Below are positions 48,698 through 59,998 of a DNA stretch of 64,000 nt, piece after piece. The notes below the pieces were generated by a model. The model was given only the letters and a program-made list of their open reading frames with translations. It did no database searches and was not told where the DNA came from. The stretch is from Pseudomonas chlororaphis subsp. aurantiaca (GTDB taxonomy: Bacteria; Pseudomonadota; Gammaproteobacteria; Pseudomonadales; Pseudomonadaceae), in NCBI RefSeq assembly GCF_013466605.1, contig NZ_CP059162.1:1178001-1242000 (forward strand), in the 5' to 3' direction. A program made the translations under genes and the position numbers. The stretch's first letter is position 1. Every line of letters starts with the position of its first letter.

Positions 48698-50407
48698 ATG
48701 CGTATCGAACCTCGTGAGTTGCCCGCCACCCTGCCGTTTCTCGGTGATCTGCCGCCCTTGCTGACCCGCCTGTACGCCGCCCGTGGCGTGCAGTCCGAGG
48801 CCGAGCTGGACAAGAGCCTGGCGCGGTTGATTCCGTTCCAGCAACTCAAGGGCATCGAGGCCGCGGTGGACCTGCTGGTGACCGCGCTGGAGCAGCGCGA
48901 ACGCATCCTGATCGTCGGCGACTTCGACGCCGATGGCGCCACCGCCAGTACCGTGGGCATGCTCGGCCTGCGTCTGCTGGGCGCGGCCCATGTCGATTAC
49001 CTGGTGCCGAACCGTTTCGAATACGGCTACGGCCTGACCCCGGAAATCGTCGCGGTGGCCCTGGGGCGCAAGCCCCAGTTGCTGATTACCGTGGACAACG
49101 GCATCTCCAGTGTCGAGGGCGTGGCGGCGGCCAAGGCGGCCGGGCTGAAAGTGCTGGTCACCGACCACCACTTGCCGGGCCACGAGTTGCCGGCGGCCGA
49201 TGCCATCGTCAACCCGAACCAGCCCGGCTGCGAGTTTCCGAGCAAGGCCCTGGCCGGGGTCGGGGTGATCTTCTATGTGCTGATGGCGCTGCGGGCCCGC
49301 CTGCGCAACCTCGGCTGGTACGAAGCCAAGCCGCAGCCGAACATCGGCGAGCTGCTGGATCTGGTGGCACTGGGCAGCGTCGCCGACGTGGTGCCGCTGG
49401 ACGCCAACAACCGCATCCTGGTGCACCAGGGTCTGGAGCGGATTCGTGCCGGGCGCGCGCGGCCGGGGATCAAGGCGATCCTCGAAGTGGCCAAGCGCGA
49501 GGCGTCGCGCATCACCTCCACCGATCTGGGGTTCATCCTCGGCCCACGGCTGAATGCCGCCGGGCGCCTGGACGATATGAGCCTGGGCATCGAATGCCTG
49601 CTCAGCCATGACATGGCCCTGGCGCGAGAAATGGCCAGCCGGCTGGACGAGTTGAACCAGGATCGCAAATCCATCGAGCAGGGCATGCAGCGCGAAGCCC
49701 TGGCCCAGCTCAAGGATCTGCCGGTGGAGTCGATGCCGTTCGGCCTGTGCCTGTTCGAGCCCGACTGGCACCAGGGGGTGATCGGGATTCTCGCTTCGCG
49801 GTTGAAAGAGCGTTACCACCGGCCGACCATCGCCTTTGCCGACGCCGGCGAAGGCATGCTCAAGGGGTCGGCGCGTTCGGTGCCGGGTTTTCATATCCGC
49901 GATGCCCTCGACGCGGTGGCGGCCAAGCACCCGGACTTGATCAGCAAGTTTGGCGGTCATGCCATGGCCGCCGGCCTGTCGCTGCCGGAGCAGAATTTCC
50001 CGGCCTTTGCCGAAGCCTTCGATGCCGAGGTGCGCCGCCAGCTGCGCGAGGAAGACCTGACCGGGCGCCTGCTGTCGGACGGCACCCTGGCGGTGGAAGA
50101 GTTCCACCTCGAACTGGCCCGCGCCCTGCGCCATGCCGGGCCCTGGGGCCAGCACTTTCCCGAGCCGCTGTTCCATGGCGTGTTCCAGCTGGTGGAGCAG
50201 CGCGTGGTCGGTGAGCGCCATCTCAAGGTGGTGCTGCGCAGCGAATGCGGCTCGGTGAAGCTCGACGGCATCGCCTTCGGCATCGACCGCGATATCTGGC
50301 CGAACCCGACCATCCGCTGGGTGGAGCTGGCCTACAAGCTGGACCTCAACGAGTTCCGCGGCCAGGAAACCGTGCAACTGATGATCGCCCATATCGAACC
50401 GCGTTGA
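48698..50407 (+). CDS. recJ: Single-stranded-DNA-specific exonuclease RecJ
   Basis: 5'-3' exonuclease of the RecF and mismatch-repair pathways. The 569-residue product has the DHH domain (VGDFDADGATASTVGML, TVDNGISS, TDHHLPG) and DHHA1 (SRFKER- and GGHAMAAGLSLPE-type elements). Metal-binding DHH is in LVTDHHLPGHELP. ATG at 48698 gives the standard N-terminus (MRIEPRELPATLPF); upstream in-frame codons overlap yaeQ. Confidence 0.95.
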   Translation: MRIEPRELPATLPFLGDLPPLLTRLYAARGVQSEAELDKSLARLIPFQQLKGIEAAVDLLVTALEQRERILIVGDFDADGATASTVGMLGLRLLGAAHVDYLVPNRFEYGYGLTPEIVAVALGRKPQLLITVDNGISSVEGVAAAKAAGLKVLVTDHHLPGHELPAADAIVNPNQPGCEFPSKALAGVGVIFYVLMALRARLRNLGWYEAKPQPNIGELLDLVALGSVADVVPLDANNRILVHQGLERIRAGRARPGIKAILEVAKREASRITSTDLGFILGPRLNAAGRLDDMSLGIECLLSHDMALAREMASRLDELNQDRKSIEQGMQREALAQLKDLPVESMPFGLCLFEPDWHQGVIGILASRLKERYHRPTIAFADAGEGMLKGSARSVPGFHIRDALDAVAAKHPDLISKFGGHAMAAGLSLPEQNFPAFAEAFDAEVRRQLREEDLTGRLLSDGTLAVEEFHLELARALRHAGPWGQHFPEPLFHGVFQLVEQRVVGERHLKVVLRSECGSVKLDGIAFGIDRDIWPNPTIRWVELAYKLDLNEFRGQETVQLMIAHIEPR

Positions 50408-50718
50408 TGGCCCACGGCGCCCCCCGGCTTCTGTAGGAGCCAGGCTTGCCGGCGATACAGGCACCGCGGTGCTTCAGGACCGACACCATCGAGGGCAAGT
50501 CGGATCGCCGCCCGCTCGCTCCATGGATCGAGTACCGACAAAGTGTGTCGGAACCCTGCTTGTCGCGTCGTTGTCGACTAGTCTCTAAACACTGCTTGAT
50601 TGGCCTTGTGACGTTTTGTCTTTTTTTCTCCCGCGGGGGCGGGCGCTGTTCCTTTCCAGTCACTCGTCGACTTTTCAAACAGAACCCTGGAGCCTGACCA
50701 CTGATCGAGAGGTGCCCC
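50408..50718. other. 311-base intergenic region before the Old Yellow Enzyme gene
   Basis: No gene supported. It starts with a REP-like copy (CTGTAGGAGCCAGGCTTGCC, 50432-50451) and a short palindrome around 50465. The rest is unremarkable; a T-rich stretch occurs near 50618-50632. The RBS GAGAGG lies at 50707-50712, a few bases before the ATG. Confidence 0.4.
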
Positions 50719-51825
50719 ATGAGTCTGCTGCTTGAACCCTATACCCTTCGTCAATTGACCTTACTCAACCGCATCGCGGTATCGCCCATGTGCCAGTACT
50801 CCAGCGTAGATGGACTGGCCAATGACTGGCACCTGGTGCACCTCGGCAGTCGTGCCGTGGGCGGCGCCGGACTGATTTTCACCGAGGCCACGGCGGTCAC
50901 CGCCGACGGGCGCATCACCGCCCAGGACCTTGGCCTGTGGAACGATGAACAGATCGCACCCTTGCAACGCATCACCCGGTTCATCGCCGCCCAGGGCGCG
51001 GTCGCCGGTATCCAGCTGGCCCACGCCGGACGCAAGGCCAGCACCCATCGGCCGTGGCTGGGCAAGCATGGCAGCGTCAGGCCCGAGGAGGGCGGCTGGG
51101 TCCCGGTAGGCCCTTCGCCGATTGCCTTCGACCCGCAACATACGCCGCCGACCCAACTCGACGAAGGGCAGATCGCCGCGATCGTCCAGGCTTTCGTCGA
51201 CTCGGCCAAACGCGCCCTGATCGCCGGTTTCAAGGTGGTCGAAGTGCATGCCGCCCACGGCTACCTGCTGCATCAATTCCTCTCGCCCCTGAGCAATCAG
51301 CGCCGCGACCAGTACGGTGGCTCCTTCGATAACCGCATTCGCCTGGTGTTGCAGGTGAGCGAGGCGGTGCGGGCGGTCTGGCCGCAAGAGTTGCCGCTGT
51401 TCGTCCGGGTTTCGGCCACCGACTGGGTGGAGGACGGCTGGAATCCGGATGAAACCGTCGAGCTGGCCTGCCGCCTGAAGGCCCTGGGTGTGGACCTGAT
51501 CGATGTTTCCTCGGGCGGCACCGCAGTCAATGCCGAGATCCCCACCGGCCCGGGCTACCAGACCCGCTTCGCCGAACGGGTGCGCAAGGAGTCGGGGATC
51601 GCCACCGGCACCGTGGGCATGATCACCGAGCCGGCCCAGGCCGAGCACATTCTGCGCACCTGCCAGGCCGACATCATCTTCCTCGCCCGGGAGCTGCTGC
51701 GCGACCCGTACTGGCCGTTGCATGCCGACGACGACCTGAGCGGGCACAAGGCGATCTGGCCGGCGCAGTACCAGCGCGCGACCCATCGCGACCAGCCGAT
51801 TCATGAGTCGGACCTGCGCGAGTGA
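50719..51825 (+). CDS. NADH:flavin oxidoreductase, Old Yellow Enzyme (XenA/YqjM-like)
   Basis: FMN-dependent ene-reductase, 368 residues. PMCQYSSVDGLANDWHLVHL is the YqjM/XenA-type N-terminus, with the cysteine typical of the thermophilic-like class. AHAGRKASTHRPWLG and VEVHAAHGYLLHQFLSPL carry the substrate His pair. FVRVSATDWVEDGW and the C-terminal FMN-binding VGMITEPAQAEHILR follow. Physiological substrate unknown; homologues reduce xenobiotic nitro and enone compounds. A terminator follows. Confidence 0.9.
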   Translation: MSLLLEPYTLRQLTLLNRIAVSPMCQYSSVDGLANDWHLVHLGSRAVGGAGLIFTEATAVTADGRITAQDLGLWNDEQIAPLQRITRFIAAQGAVAGIQLAHAGRKASTHRPWLGKHGSVRPEEGGWVPVGPSPIAFDPQHTPPTQLDEGQIAAIVQAFVDSAKRALIAGFKVVEVHAAHGYLLHQFLSPLSNQRRDQYGGSFDNRIRLVLQVSEAVRAVWPQELPLFVRVSATDWVEDGWNPDETVELACRLKALGVDLIDVSSGGTAVNAEIPTGPGYQTRFAERVRKESGIATGTVGMITEPAQAEHILRTCQADIIFLARELLRDPYWPLHADDDLSGHKAIWPAQYQRATHRDQPIHESDLRE

Positions 51826-51840
51826 GCTGAACGGGGCATA

Positions 51841-51872
51841 AAAAAACCGGCCTGTGGGGGCCGGTTTTTTTG
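51841..51872 (+). terminator. Terminator after the Old Yellow Enzyme gene
   Basis: AAAAAACCGGCC-TGTGGG-GGCCGGTTTTTTT, an 8-bp stem. Symmetric A and T tracts let it serve opgD from the other side as well. Confidence 0.85.
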
Positions 51873-51896
51873 TGCCGTGTCGTATCACCGCGACCT

Positions 51897-51923
51897 GTAG
51901 CCGCTGCCTTCGGCAGCGGCTAC
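51897..51923. repeat. Single perfect REP palindrome (GTAGCCGCTGCC family)
   Basis: GTAGCCGCTGCC-TTC-GGCAGCGGCTAC, a 12-bp perfect stem with a 3-base loop, just past the opgD stop. Confidence 0.7.
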
Positions 51924-51939
51924 AGGCGATAGTGCTTCC

Positions 51940-53559
51940 TCAGCTGTACTTGCGCTTGTCCGGCGCGGGCGGGAAGTACTGGTACAGCCAGGTTTCGCTC
52001 AGGGTGCGATCGTTGGTGCGGATGAACAGCCGCAGTTCCACCGGATCGACGCTGTCGTTGGTCGGGTACCAGTCGAAGAGCACGCGATAACCCTGGATCT
52101 CGTCCAGCTTCAGCACGTGGAAATCCTTGACCTGGCCGTTCGACGTGGTGACCACCGGTTCGATGCCGGTACCCTCCGGCAGCCGCTCCAGGCCGCCGCC
52201 ATTGAAGTCCACCGCGAAGCGCCGGGCCCAGACCGGCGGGTGATGCTCGCCCGGGGCCCAGCCCTCGACGAAGCCGCCCATGCCCGAACGGGTGGCATTG
52301 ACCCGCGCCAGCGGCGTGCCCACCGGTGGCAGGGCGCTCCAGTACAGCTTGTAGCCGTAGTTCAGCGAGTCCCCGGCGGCCAGCGGCTTTTTCGGGGTCC
52401 AGAAGGCCACGATGTTGTCCAGGGTCTCGCCGGTGGTGGGGATCTCCAGCAGGTCGACCGAGCCTTCGCCCCAGGCGGTGGTCGGCTCGACCCACAGGCT
52501 CGGGCGCCGGCTGTACCAGTCCACGGTGTCCTGGTAGTTGGCGAACTCGTGGTCGGTCTGCACCAGGCCGAAGCCCTTCGGGTCCTTGTCGGCGAAGGCA
52601 TTGAACTGCAGGGTCGCCGGGTTGTTCAGCGGGCGGCAGATCCACTCGCCGTTGCCGCGCCACATGGCCAGGCGGTCCGAGTCGTGGACCTGCGGATGGA
52701 TGGTGTCGCACATGTGCCGTTCATGGGTGCCGCAGCTGAACATGCTGGTCATCGGCGCGATACCCAGCTGTTCGATGGCGGTGCGGGCGTTGACGTGCGC
52801 GTCGACGTCCATCACCACGCGTTCGGCCTGGCAGTCGATGTCGAAGCGGTAGGCGCCGGTGGCGCTGGGCGAGTCGAGCAGGGCATAGACCACGAAACGG
52901 GTGCTGTCCTTGTCCGGGGTCTCGAACCAGAACTTGGTGAAGTCGGGAAACTCTTCACGTTTCTTGGCGTAGGTGTCGATCGCCAGGCCGCGGGCCGACA
53001 GGCCGTACTGGCCGGTCTTGTCCACCGCGCGGAAATAGCTGGCGCCGAGGAAGGACACCACGTCGTGCCTGTCCAGTTCCGGGGCCTTGAACAGCTTGAA
53101 GCCGGCAAAGCCCAGGTCGCCCTTGAGCTGCGCGGTGTCGACGCTGGTGTTCTGGTAGTTGAACAGCGACGGACGGAAATGCACTTCCCGCGCCTGACGG
53201 GTCTTGGCATCGACGCTGTACATGCGCACCGGCTGCTTGAAGCCCATGCCGACGTGGAAGAACTGCACGTCCAGCTGGCCGTTCAGCTCCTTCCACAGCG
53301 AGTGGTTGCCGTCGTACTGGATCGCGTTGAAGTTCTGCGGGGTCATGGTCGCCAGGGTTGGCGGCAACACCTGCTTGGTGTCCACGTAGGGCTTGCTGGC
53401 CAATTGCTTGGCCTGGGCCTTGAGAAGCTCGAAATCGAAGGCCTGCGCTTCGCCGTCGGCGGCGCCCGCCCAGGCCCGGGTGGCCAACAGACCCGTGGCC
53501 GACAGGCCGGTGTAGGCTGCCAGCGCCATGGATGCTTTCAGAAGATGCCTGCGATGCAT
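51940..53559 (-). CDS. opgD: Osmoregulated periplasmic glucan biosynthesis protein OpgD
   Basis: Periplasmic enzyme acting on osmoregulated beta-glucans, where it releases or modifies the polymer. The 539-residue product starts [20 protein letters not shown], a twin-arginine signal. The OpgD/G domain has [40 protein letters not shown] and [20 protein letters not shown]. No opgG/opgH is in the window. The gene is single on the minus strand; the GNAT gene is divergent. Confidence 0.9.
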   Translation of the reverse strand: MHRRHLLKASMALAAYTGLSATGLLATRAWAGAADGEAQAFDFELLKAQAKQLASKPYVDTKQVLPPTLATMTPQNFNAIQYDGNHSLWKELNGQLDVQFFHVGMGFKQPVRMYSVDAKTRQAREVHFRPSLFNYQNTSVDTAQLKGDLGFAGFKLFKAPELDRHDVVSFLGASYFRAVDKTGQYGLSARGLAIDTYAKKREEFPDFTKFWFETPDKDSTRFVVYALLDSPSATGAYRFDIDCQAERVVMDVDAHVNARTAIEQLGIAPMTSMFSCGTHERHMCDTIHPQVHDSDRLAMWRGNGEWICRPLNNPATLQFNAFADKDPKGFGLVQTDHEFANYQDTVDWYSRRPSLWVEPTTAWGEGSVDLLEIPTTGETLDNIVAFWTPKKPLAAGDSLNYGYKLYWSALPPVGTPLARVNATRSGMGGFVEGWAPGEHHPPVWARRFAVDFNGGGLERLPEGTGIEPVVTTSNGQVKDFHVLKLDEIQGYRVLFDWYPTNDSVDPVELRLFIRTNDRTLSETWLYQYFPPAPDKRKYS

Positions 53560-53750
53560 AAGTGAGCCTTGTCAGGAGATCCCGAGCCCTTCCTGGCTGC
53601 GCTGGATCGGAAATGGAGGTTCGGTCATGCCTTCGGCCAAACACAACGGACTTTTAACAGCTGGCGGATAGAATAATCGGTTCGCCCGAGGCAAAAAATG
53701 CCCCGCGTGTATCGATACGTAAAACCACGGACGGCTTCAGGAAACCCAAG

Positions 53751-54284
53751 ATGCTCAATGAACGCCCTTTGACTCCGCAAGACATCCCGCTGTTCAAACT
53801 GATTGACCGCGCGGAACTGATCGAAGAGTTCTACCGCCTGCAGGACGGGCAACTGCTGTGTTATCCCCAGCGCGAAGTGGTGACCGGCTGGCCGCCCGGC
53901 GAGGCCGAGCATGACGCGCAGGTCTTGCAGGCGTGCGAACAGCGCGGCGGCTGGCTGTACGGGGCGTTCGACGAGCACCGGCTGGTGGCCGCGACGGTGG
54001 TCGATTGCCTGGTTATCCACAGCGCCGGCTTGCAACTGCGGCAGCTGAAGTTCCTGCATGTCAGCCAGGCTTACCGCGGGCGCGGCCTGGGCCAGCGGCT
54101 GTTCGGCCTGGCCGCCGAGCAGGCGCGGCGCATGGGCGGCGAGGGGCTCTATGTCTCGGCCACGCCATCGCGCAACACCGTGGATTTCTACCGCCGCCTG
54201 GGCTGCGAGCTGTTGTCGGCCCCCGATCCGGAGTTGTACCGACTGGAGCCCGAGGATATCCATCTGTACCTCAGGCTGGCCTGA
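53751..54284 (+). CDS. GNAT family N-acetyltransferase
   Basis: A 177-residue protein with VSQAYRGRGLGQRLFGLAAE (acetyl-CoA-binding Q/R-x-x-G-x-G box) and a C-terminal VDFYRRLGCELLSAPDPELY. The substrate is unknown. A small membrane-protein gene reads toward it from the other strand. Confidence 0.83.
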   Translation: MLNERPLTPQDIPLFKLIDRAELIEEFYRLQDGQLLCYPQREVVTGWPPGEAEHDAQVLQACEQRGGWLYGAFDEHRLVAATVVDCLVIHSAGLQLRQLKFLHVSQAYRGRGLGQRLFGLAAEQARRMGGEGLYVSATPSRNTVDFYRRLGCELLSAPDPELYRLEPEDIHLYLRLA

Positions 54285-54287
54285 TCT

Positions 54288-54510
54288 TCAGCCAGATTGC
54301 GGCCTGCAGGTCCGGTGCAGCCAGCGGGCCAGGCCGATCGCGGCCAGCGGCAGAAGGCTGGCCTGCGCGCAGTAGAAGTAACCCCGGACGGGATTGTGAG
54401 GAAACGCCGTAGCGATTGGCCAGGAGAAAGGCCAGTACCGCCAGCGAGTGGGCGAAGAGGGCTGTGAGCAGGCGGAGCCAATCATCCCGAGTGAATCCGC
54501 TGTGATTCAT
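54288..54510 (-). pseudogene. Small membrane protein gene with probable +1 frameshift
   Basis: The gene starts at 54510 with an ATG overlapping the stop of the preceding gene (ATGA). Its first 36 codons read MNHSGFTRDDWLRLLTALFA and on to LANRYGV, a plausible membrane segment. The same frame then turns into arginine/proline-rich sequence and runs into the GNAT gene. The neighbouring frame instead continues HNPVRGYFYCAQASLLPLAA and ends at 54288, before the GNAT stop. Removing one T in GTTTCC (about 54404-54406) would join them as RYGVPHNPVRGYFYCAQ, about 74 residues. It could be a true mutation or a base-call error. Confidence 0.6.
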
Positions 54511-54818
54511 GTGCCGCTCCCCGCCGATGGTATGAACCGCAGCACGGCATACAGCACCAGCACGCAGCCCAGCCACAGGCCCAGCCAGCGATAGTGGGCC
54601 GGCATGCCGCAGGCGTGCCAGCCTTTGGCGGCGGCATACACCAGGGTGATCTGAATCAGTACCAGGGACAGGACCCCGGTGGGAACCGCCACCGCCGAGA
54701 CAAAGGGCGCGGCGCCGGCGCGGGTCAATACCAGGCCCAGTTGCAGGGCGGCGAACGGCAGCACCAGCCAGACGGCCACTTGCAGCATCAGGCTGACGAT
54801 TCGGGAGTGACGAGGCAT
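54507..54818 (-). CDS. Small membrane protein of unknown function
   Basis: A 103-residue protein with three or four hydrophobic segments: SLMLQVAVWLVLPFAALQLG, FVSAVAVPTGVLSLVLIQIT, YRWLGLWLGCVLVLYAVLRF. No family recognised. ATG at 54818 is preceded by AAGGATG. Its stop overlaps the start of the next small gene by ATGA, and the two are probably translated together. Confidence 0.65.
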   Translation of the reverse strand: MPRHSRIVSLMLQVAVWLVLPFAALQLGLVLTRAGAAPFVSAVAVPTGVLSLVLIQITLVYAAAKGWHACGMPAHYRWLGLWLGCVLVLYAVLRFIPSAGSGT

Positions 54819-54984
54819 GGGCGCATCCTTGCTGCCGGAGAAGTTTCCGTGCCGTAGGCGGGGAAGCCAGGCGTTTTGTGGCGGCGGATGGTGCCGCAAC
54901 TTGATCGGCTTGGCCAGACCTCGTTCAATAGCCGCCTTTCAGGGAGATCGGGCAAATGAATTGCGGTTTTTCGGCGTGCGCGCG

Positions 54985-55413
54985 ATGAAGTACAAGAAGA
55001 CCCTGGCGGTCGTGGGGGGCCTGCTGGGAGCCTGTGCACTGGTGTTCATCAGCGCGCTCTACACAGTGCTCGAACGCGAGCCCTATTCGGCGACCAGCCC
55101 CTCCGGTCGTTACCTGTTGCAGCATGCCTCGGCCGGCGGGCTGCTGGTGCCTTCCGGCGGCAAGGGCTATCTGCAGGTCATCGACCTTGAGGACCCGGAG
55201 CGGGTCTACCGCACGCCCTTGATCCGGGACTGGACGCTGGACCTGCGGATGTACGAGGACGACAACAGCATCAGCATCTTTGGCCTGGAGTTCATCAAGG
55301 CCACCAAGACCTACATCATTCAGTGGCCGGATTGGCAACACCATTGGCTCGATGGGTTCATCAGCAACACGCCCTACGAGTTTTGCCGGGAAACCGACGG
55401 CAACTGTTACTAG
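54985..55413 (+). CDS. Hypothetical exported protein
   Basis: A 142-residue protein. An N-terminal hydrophobic stretch, LAVVGGLLGACALVFISALY, is a signal anchor or membrane segment. It is followed by a soluble part with SPSGRYLLQHASAGGLLVPS and PDWQHHWLDGFISNTPYEFC. No domain recognised. ATG at 54985 is chosen; the upstream region has no better start. Two cysteines near the C-terminus (EFCRETDGNCY) could pair in the periplasm. Confidence 0.7.
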   Translation: MKYKKTLAVVGGLLGACALVFISALYTVLEREPYSATSPSGRYLLQHASAGGLLVPSGGKGYLQVIDLEDPERVYRTPLIRDWTLDLRMYEDDNSISIFGLEFIKATKTYIIQWPDWQHHWLDGFISNTPYEFCRETDGNCY

Positions 55414-55432
55414 CAGGGCGTGCTGCCCGGGG

Positions 55433-56857
<1,425 letters not shown>

Positions 56858-56897
56858 GGCTGTTCTCCTGAAATATCTGTTGGATGTCCTGCGATCT

Positions 56898-56994
56898 GTA
56901 GCCGCTGCCGCAGGCTGCGATAAGGCCGAAGGCCTTCAGCGAACCGGAGCGCGCCACGACCCTTTGGGTCGATCGCAGCCTGCGGCAGCGCTAC
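56898..56994. repeat. REP pair (GTAGCCGCTGCC family)
   Basis: Inverted copies (about 56898-56920 and 56972-56994) of the GTAGCCGCTGCCGCAGGCTGCGA repeat flank an inner palindrome, AAGGCCGAAGGCCTT. It lies within the ydc-pat cluster, between the last permease and patD, and could lower downstream expression. Confidence 0.65.
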
Positions 56995-56998
56995 AGGG

Positions 56999-57826
56999 TT
57001 ATTTGCCACCGCTGCCCGCCACGCTCTCGCCGCCGCGGGTCAGGTAATAGGCGCCGAGGATCGGCAGCATGGTCACCAGCATCACCAGCATGGCGACGAC
57101 GTTGGTCACCGGTACGTCCCGCGGCCGGCTGAGCTGGTTGAGCAGCCACAGCGGCAGGGTGCGTTCATGGCCGGCGGTGAAGGTGGTGACGATGATTTCG
57201 TCGAACGACAGGGCGAACGCCAGCATGCCGCCGGCCAGCAACGCCGAGCCGAGGTTCGGCAGGATGATGTAGCGGAAGGTCTGCCAGCCGTCGGCGCCCA
57301 GGTCCATCGAGGCCTCGATCAGGCTGTGGGAGGTACGGCGCAGGCGGGCGATCACGTTGTTGTAGACAATCACCACGCAGAAGGTCGCGTGGCCGACGAT
57401 GATGGTGAACATCCCCGGTTCGATCCCCAATGTCTTGAAGGTCGCCAGCAGGGCGATGCCGGTGATGATCCCCGGTAGGGCGATGGGCAGGATCAGCATC
57501 AGCGAAATCCCCTGCTTGCCGAAGAAGTCCCGCCGGTACAGCGCCGCCGAGGCCAGGGTGCCGAGGACCAGGGCGATCAGGGTGGCGATGGCGGCGATCT
57601 GCAGCGACAGCTTGATCGCCTCGAGCACGTCGGGGCGGGCGAAGGCCACGCTGAACCACTTCAGGGTGAAGCCCTGGGGCGGAAAACTGAAGGCCGCGTC
57701 TTCGGTGTTGAAGGCGTAGAGGAAGATGATCAGGATCGGGAAGTGCAGGAACAGCAGCCCGCCCCACGCGGCAAGGCGCAGGCCCAACGAGGCTGGTTCT
57801 CCGTGCTTGGCTGAGTCAGAGCGCAT
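56999..57826 (-). CDS. ydcV: ABC transporter permease (YdcV/PotC-like)
   Basis: A 275-residue inner-membrane permease of the polyamine/opine class. It has six predicted segments and the EAA loop [20 protein letters not shown]. It starts eleven bases before the end of the other permease gene, so translation is coupled. Order matches YdcV of E. coli. Confidence 0.88.
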   Translation of the reverse strand: MRSDSAKHGEPASLGLRLAAWGGLLFLHFPILIIFLYAFNTEDAAFSFPPQGFTLKWFSVAFARPDVLEAIKLSLQIAAIATLIALVLGTLASAALYRRDFFGKQGISLMLILPIALPGIITGIALLATFKTLGIEPGMFTIIVGHATFCVVIVYNNVIARLRRTSHSLIEASMDLGADGWQTFRYIILPNLGSALLAGGMLAFALSFDEIIVTTFTAGHERTLPLWLLNQLSRPRDVPVTNVVAMLVMLVTMLPILGAYYLTRGGESVAGSGGK

Positions 57827-58763
57827 CGAAGGCCCCCAGGCGTTTGACGATGGACAGGTAAATGGCGATCAGCACGATCGGCACCAGGGTGAAGGCGGCG
57901 GCCATCGGCATGTTGCCGATCGCCCCTTGCTGGGCGTAGACCATGCTGCCGACGAAGTAGCCGGGCGGGCCCACCAGTTGCGGCACGATGAAGTCGCCCA
58001 GGGTCAGGGAGAAGGTGAAAATCGAGCCGGCGGCGATGCCCGGCACCGACAGCGGCAGGATCACCTGCATGAAGGTCTGGCGCGGCTTGGCGCCGAGGTC
58101 GGCGGAGGCTTGCAGCAAGGACGGCGGCAGGCGTTCCAGGGACGCCTGGATCGGCAGGATCATGAACGGCAGCCAGATGTAGACGAACACCATGAAGCGC
58201 CCCAGGTGCGAGGTCGACAGGGTGCTGCCGCCGACCCCGGGAATCCCCAGGATGAACTGCAACAGCGGCTCCAGCCCCAGGTGCTGGACGAACCACTGGG
58301 CCACGCCGCCCTTGGCCAGCAGCAGGGTCCAGGCGTAGGCCTTGACGATGTAGCTGGCCCACATCGGCAGCATCACCGCGATATAGAAGAACGCCTTGGT
58401 CTTGCCGCTGGTGTAGCGTGCCATGTAGTAGGCGATGGGGAAGGCGACCACGGCGCTGGCGAGCGAGACGGCGATGGCCATGCTCAGGGTGCGCAGGATG
58501 ATGTCGAAGTTCGACGGCTGGAATAGCGCGGCGAAGTTGGCCAGGGTCAGGTCCGGGGTGACCGCCATGGTGAAGTCGTCGAAGGTGTAGAAGCCTTGCC
58601 AGAGCAGGATCAGCAAGGAACCCAGGTAGATCGCGCCGAACCAGAGCAGCGGTGGCACCAGCAGCAGCGCCAGGTACAGGTTCGGCCGTCGGTACAGCAG
58701 GTTGGAAAAGCGCCGCAACGGCGAGCCGCCGGCGCTTTGGGGAGTGATCGCCAGGGTGTTCAT
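57816..58763 (-). CDS. ydcU: ABC transporter permease (YdcU/PotB-like)
   Basis: A 315-residue permease with about six segments and an EAA loop ([20 protein letters not shown]). It starts one base after the ATPase gene and overlaps the next permease, forming one translational block. Confidence 0.88.
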   Translation of the reverse strand: MNTLAITPQSAGGSPLRRFSNLLYRRPNLYLALLLVPPLLWFGAIYLGSLLILLWQGFYTFDDFTMAVTPDLTLANFAALFQPSNFDIILRTLSMAIAVSLASAVVAFPIAYYMARYTSGKTKAFFYIAVMLPMWASYIVKAYAWTLLLAKGGVAQWFVQHLGLEPLLQFILGIPGVGGSTLSTSHLGRFMVFVYIWLPFMILPIQASLERLPPSLLQASADLGAKPRQTFMQVILPLSVPGIAAGSIFTFSLTLGDFIVPQLVGPPGYFVGSMVYAQQGAIGNMPMAAAFTLVPIVLIAIYLSIVKRLGAFDAL

Positions 58764-58764
58764 G

Positions 58765-59802
58765 TCACACCTCGCTCGCCAGGGTATCGGCCAGCGGGAT
58801 CATCGCCTCGCGGGCCCAGCGCGCGCTGATGCGTTGCCCGGTCTGGTGCTGGGCGCTGCTGTCCAGCCATTGGTTGTTGGCCTGGCTGATACTGAGGGTC
58901 TGGCCGTTGTCCAGTTGCAGCTCGTAGCGGGTGGCGCTGCCCTGGTACTGGATATCGTGCAGCAGGCCGCTGACTTCGATCTCGTGGCTGGACAGCGGGC
59001 CTTCGGCGAAACGCACGTGTTCCGGGCGGATCGAGAAGGGCCGCTGGCTGCCGCTCAGGCGTTCGGCCAGCTCGCCGCGAATCACGTTGGAGGTGCCGAC
59101 GAACTCGGCGACGAAGGTGGTGGCCGGCTTCATGTACAGGTTGCGCGGGCTGTCGACCTGCTCGATGCGGCCCTTGTTGAACACCGCCACGCGGTCGGAC
59201 ATCGACAGGGCTTCGGTCTGGTCATGGGTGACGAAGATGAAGGTGATGCCGAGCTGGCGCTGGAGCTTCTTCAGTTCGCCCTGCATCTGTTCGCGCAGCT
59301 TCAGGTCCAGCGCTCCCAGGGGTTCGTCCAGCAGCAGGACTCGCGGCCGATTGACCAGCGCCCGGGCCAGTGCCACGCGCTGGCGCTGGCCGCCGGACAG
59401 CTGCACCGGCTTGCGCTCGCCGTAGCCTTCCAGGGCGACCATGGCCAGGGCTTCTTCGGCGAGCTTGAGGCGCTCGGCCTTGGCGACGCCTTTGACTTTG
59501 AGGCCGTAGGCCACGTTGTCGCGCACGTTCATATGGGGGAACAGCGCGTAATCCTGGAACACGGTATTGACGTCCCGCTGGTAGGGCGGCAACCCAGTGG
59601 CTTCGGCCCCGTGGATGTGGATCGAGCCGGCGCTCGGCTGTTCGAAACCGGCGATCAGGCGCAGGCAGGTGGTCTTGCCCGAACCGGAAGGGCCGAGCAT
59701 GGAAAAGAACTCGCCGTCCCGGATATCGATGGAAACCCGGTCAACGGCCTTCACCTCGCCGAACTGCCGGGAAACGTTGGTGAACTGGACTGCAAGCGTC
59801 AT
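58765..59802 (-). CDS. ydcT: ABC transporter ATP-binding protein (YdcT/PotA-like)
   Basis: A 345-residue ATPase: Walker A GPSGSGKTTCLRLIAG, signature LSGGQRQRVALARAL, Walker B RVLLLDEPLGALDLKLR, and a C-terminal TOBE domain (FSIRPEHVRFAEGPL). It drives the permease pair. The start is 196 bases downstream of ydcS, the gap being filled by a REP pair. Confidence 0.92.
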   Translation of the reverse strand: MTLAVQFTNVSRQFGEVKAVDRVSIDIRDGEFFSMLGPSGSGKTTCLRLIAGFEQPSAGSIHIHGAEATGLPPYQRDVNTVFQDYALFPHMNVRDNVAYGLKVKGVAKAERLKLAEEALAMVALEGYGERKPVQLSGGQRQRVALARALVNRPRVLLLDEPLGALDLKLREQMQGELKKLQRQLGITFIFVTHDQTEALSMSDRVAVFNKGRIEQVDSPRNLYMKPATTFVAEFVGTSNVIRGELAERLSGSQRPFSIRPEHVRFAEGPLSSHEIEVSGLLHDIQYQGSATRYELQLDNGQTLSISQANNQWLDSSAQHQTGQRISARWAREAMIPLADTLASEV

Positions 59803-59899
59803 GGTGCGGTGCTCCGGGAAAGCGCGCTGTCGAAATTAAGCGGGATCAGGTCTGGCGGCGAAGGCCGCTCCTGCTGGAGCCGGCCTGGCGCAGGAACCT

Positions 59900-59991
59900 G
59901 TAGCCGCTGCCGCAGGCTGCGATCGCCCCGCAGGGGCGCGGCGATCCTGAGGGCGCAGGAGGTCCTGCGGACAGCCTGCGGCAGCGGCTAC
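59900..59991. repeat. REP pair (GTAGCCGCTGCC family)
   Basis: Inverted copies (about 59900-59922 and 59969-59991) of the GTAGCCGCTGCCGCAGGCTGCGA repeat, with an inner palindrome, between ydcS and ydcT. As an intra-operon structure it may stabilise the ydcS portion of the transcript, giving excess binding protein over the ATPase. Confidence 0.65.
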
Positions 59992-59998
59992 AGGGGGC

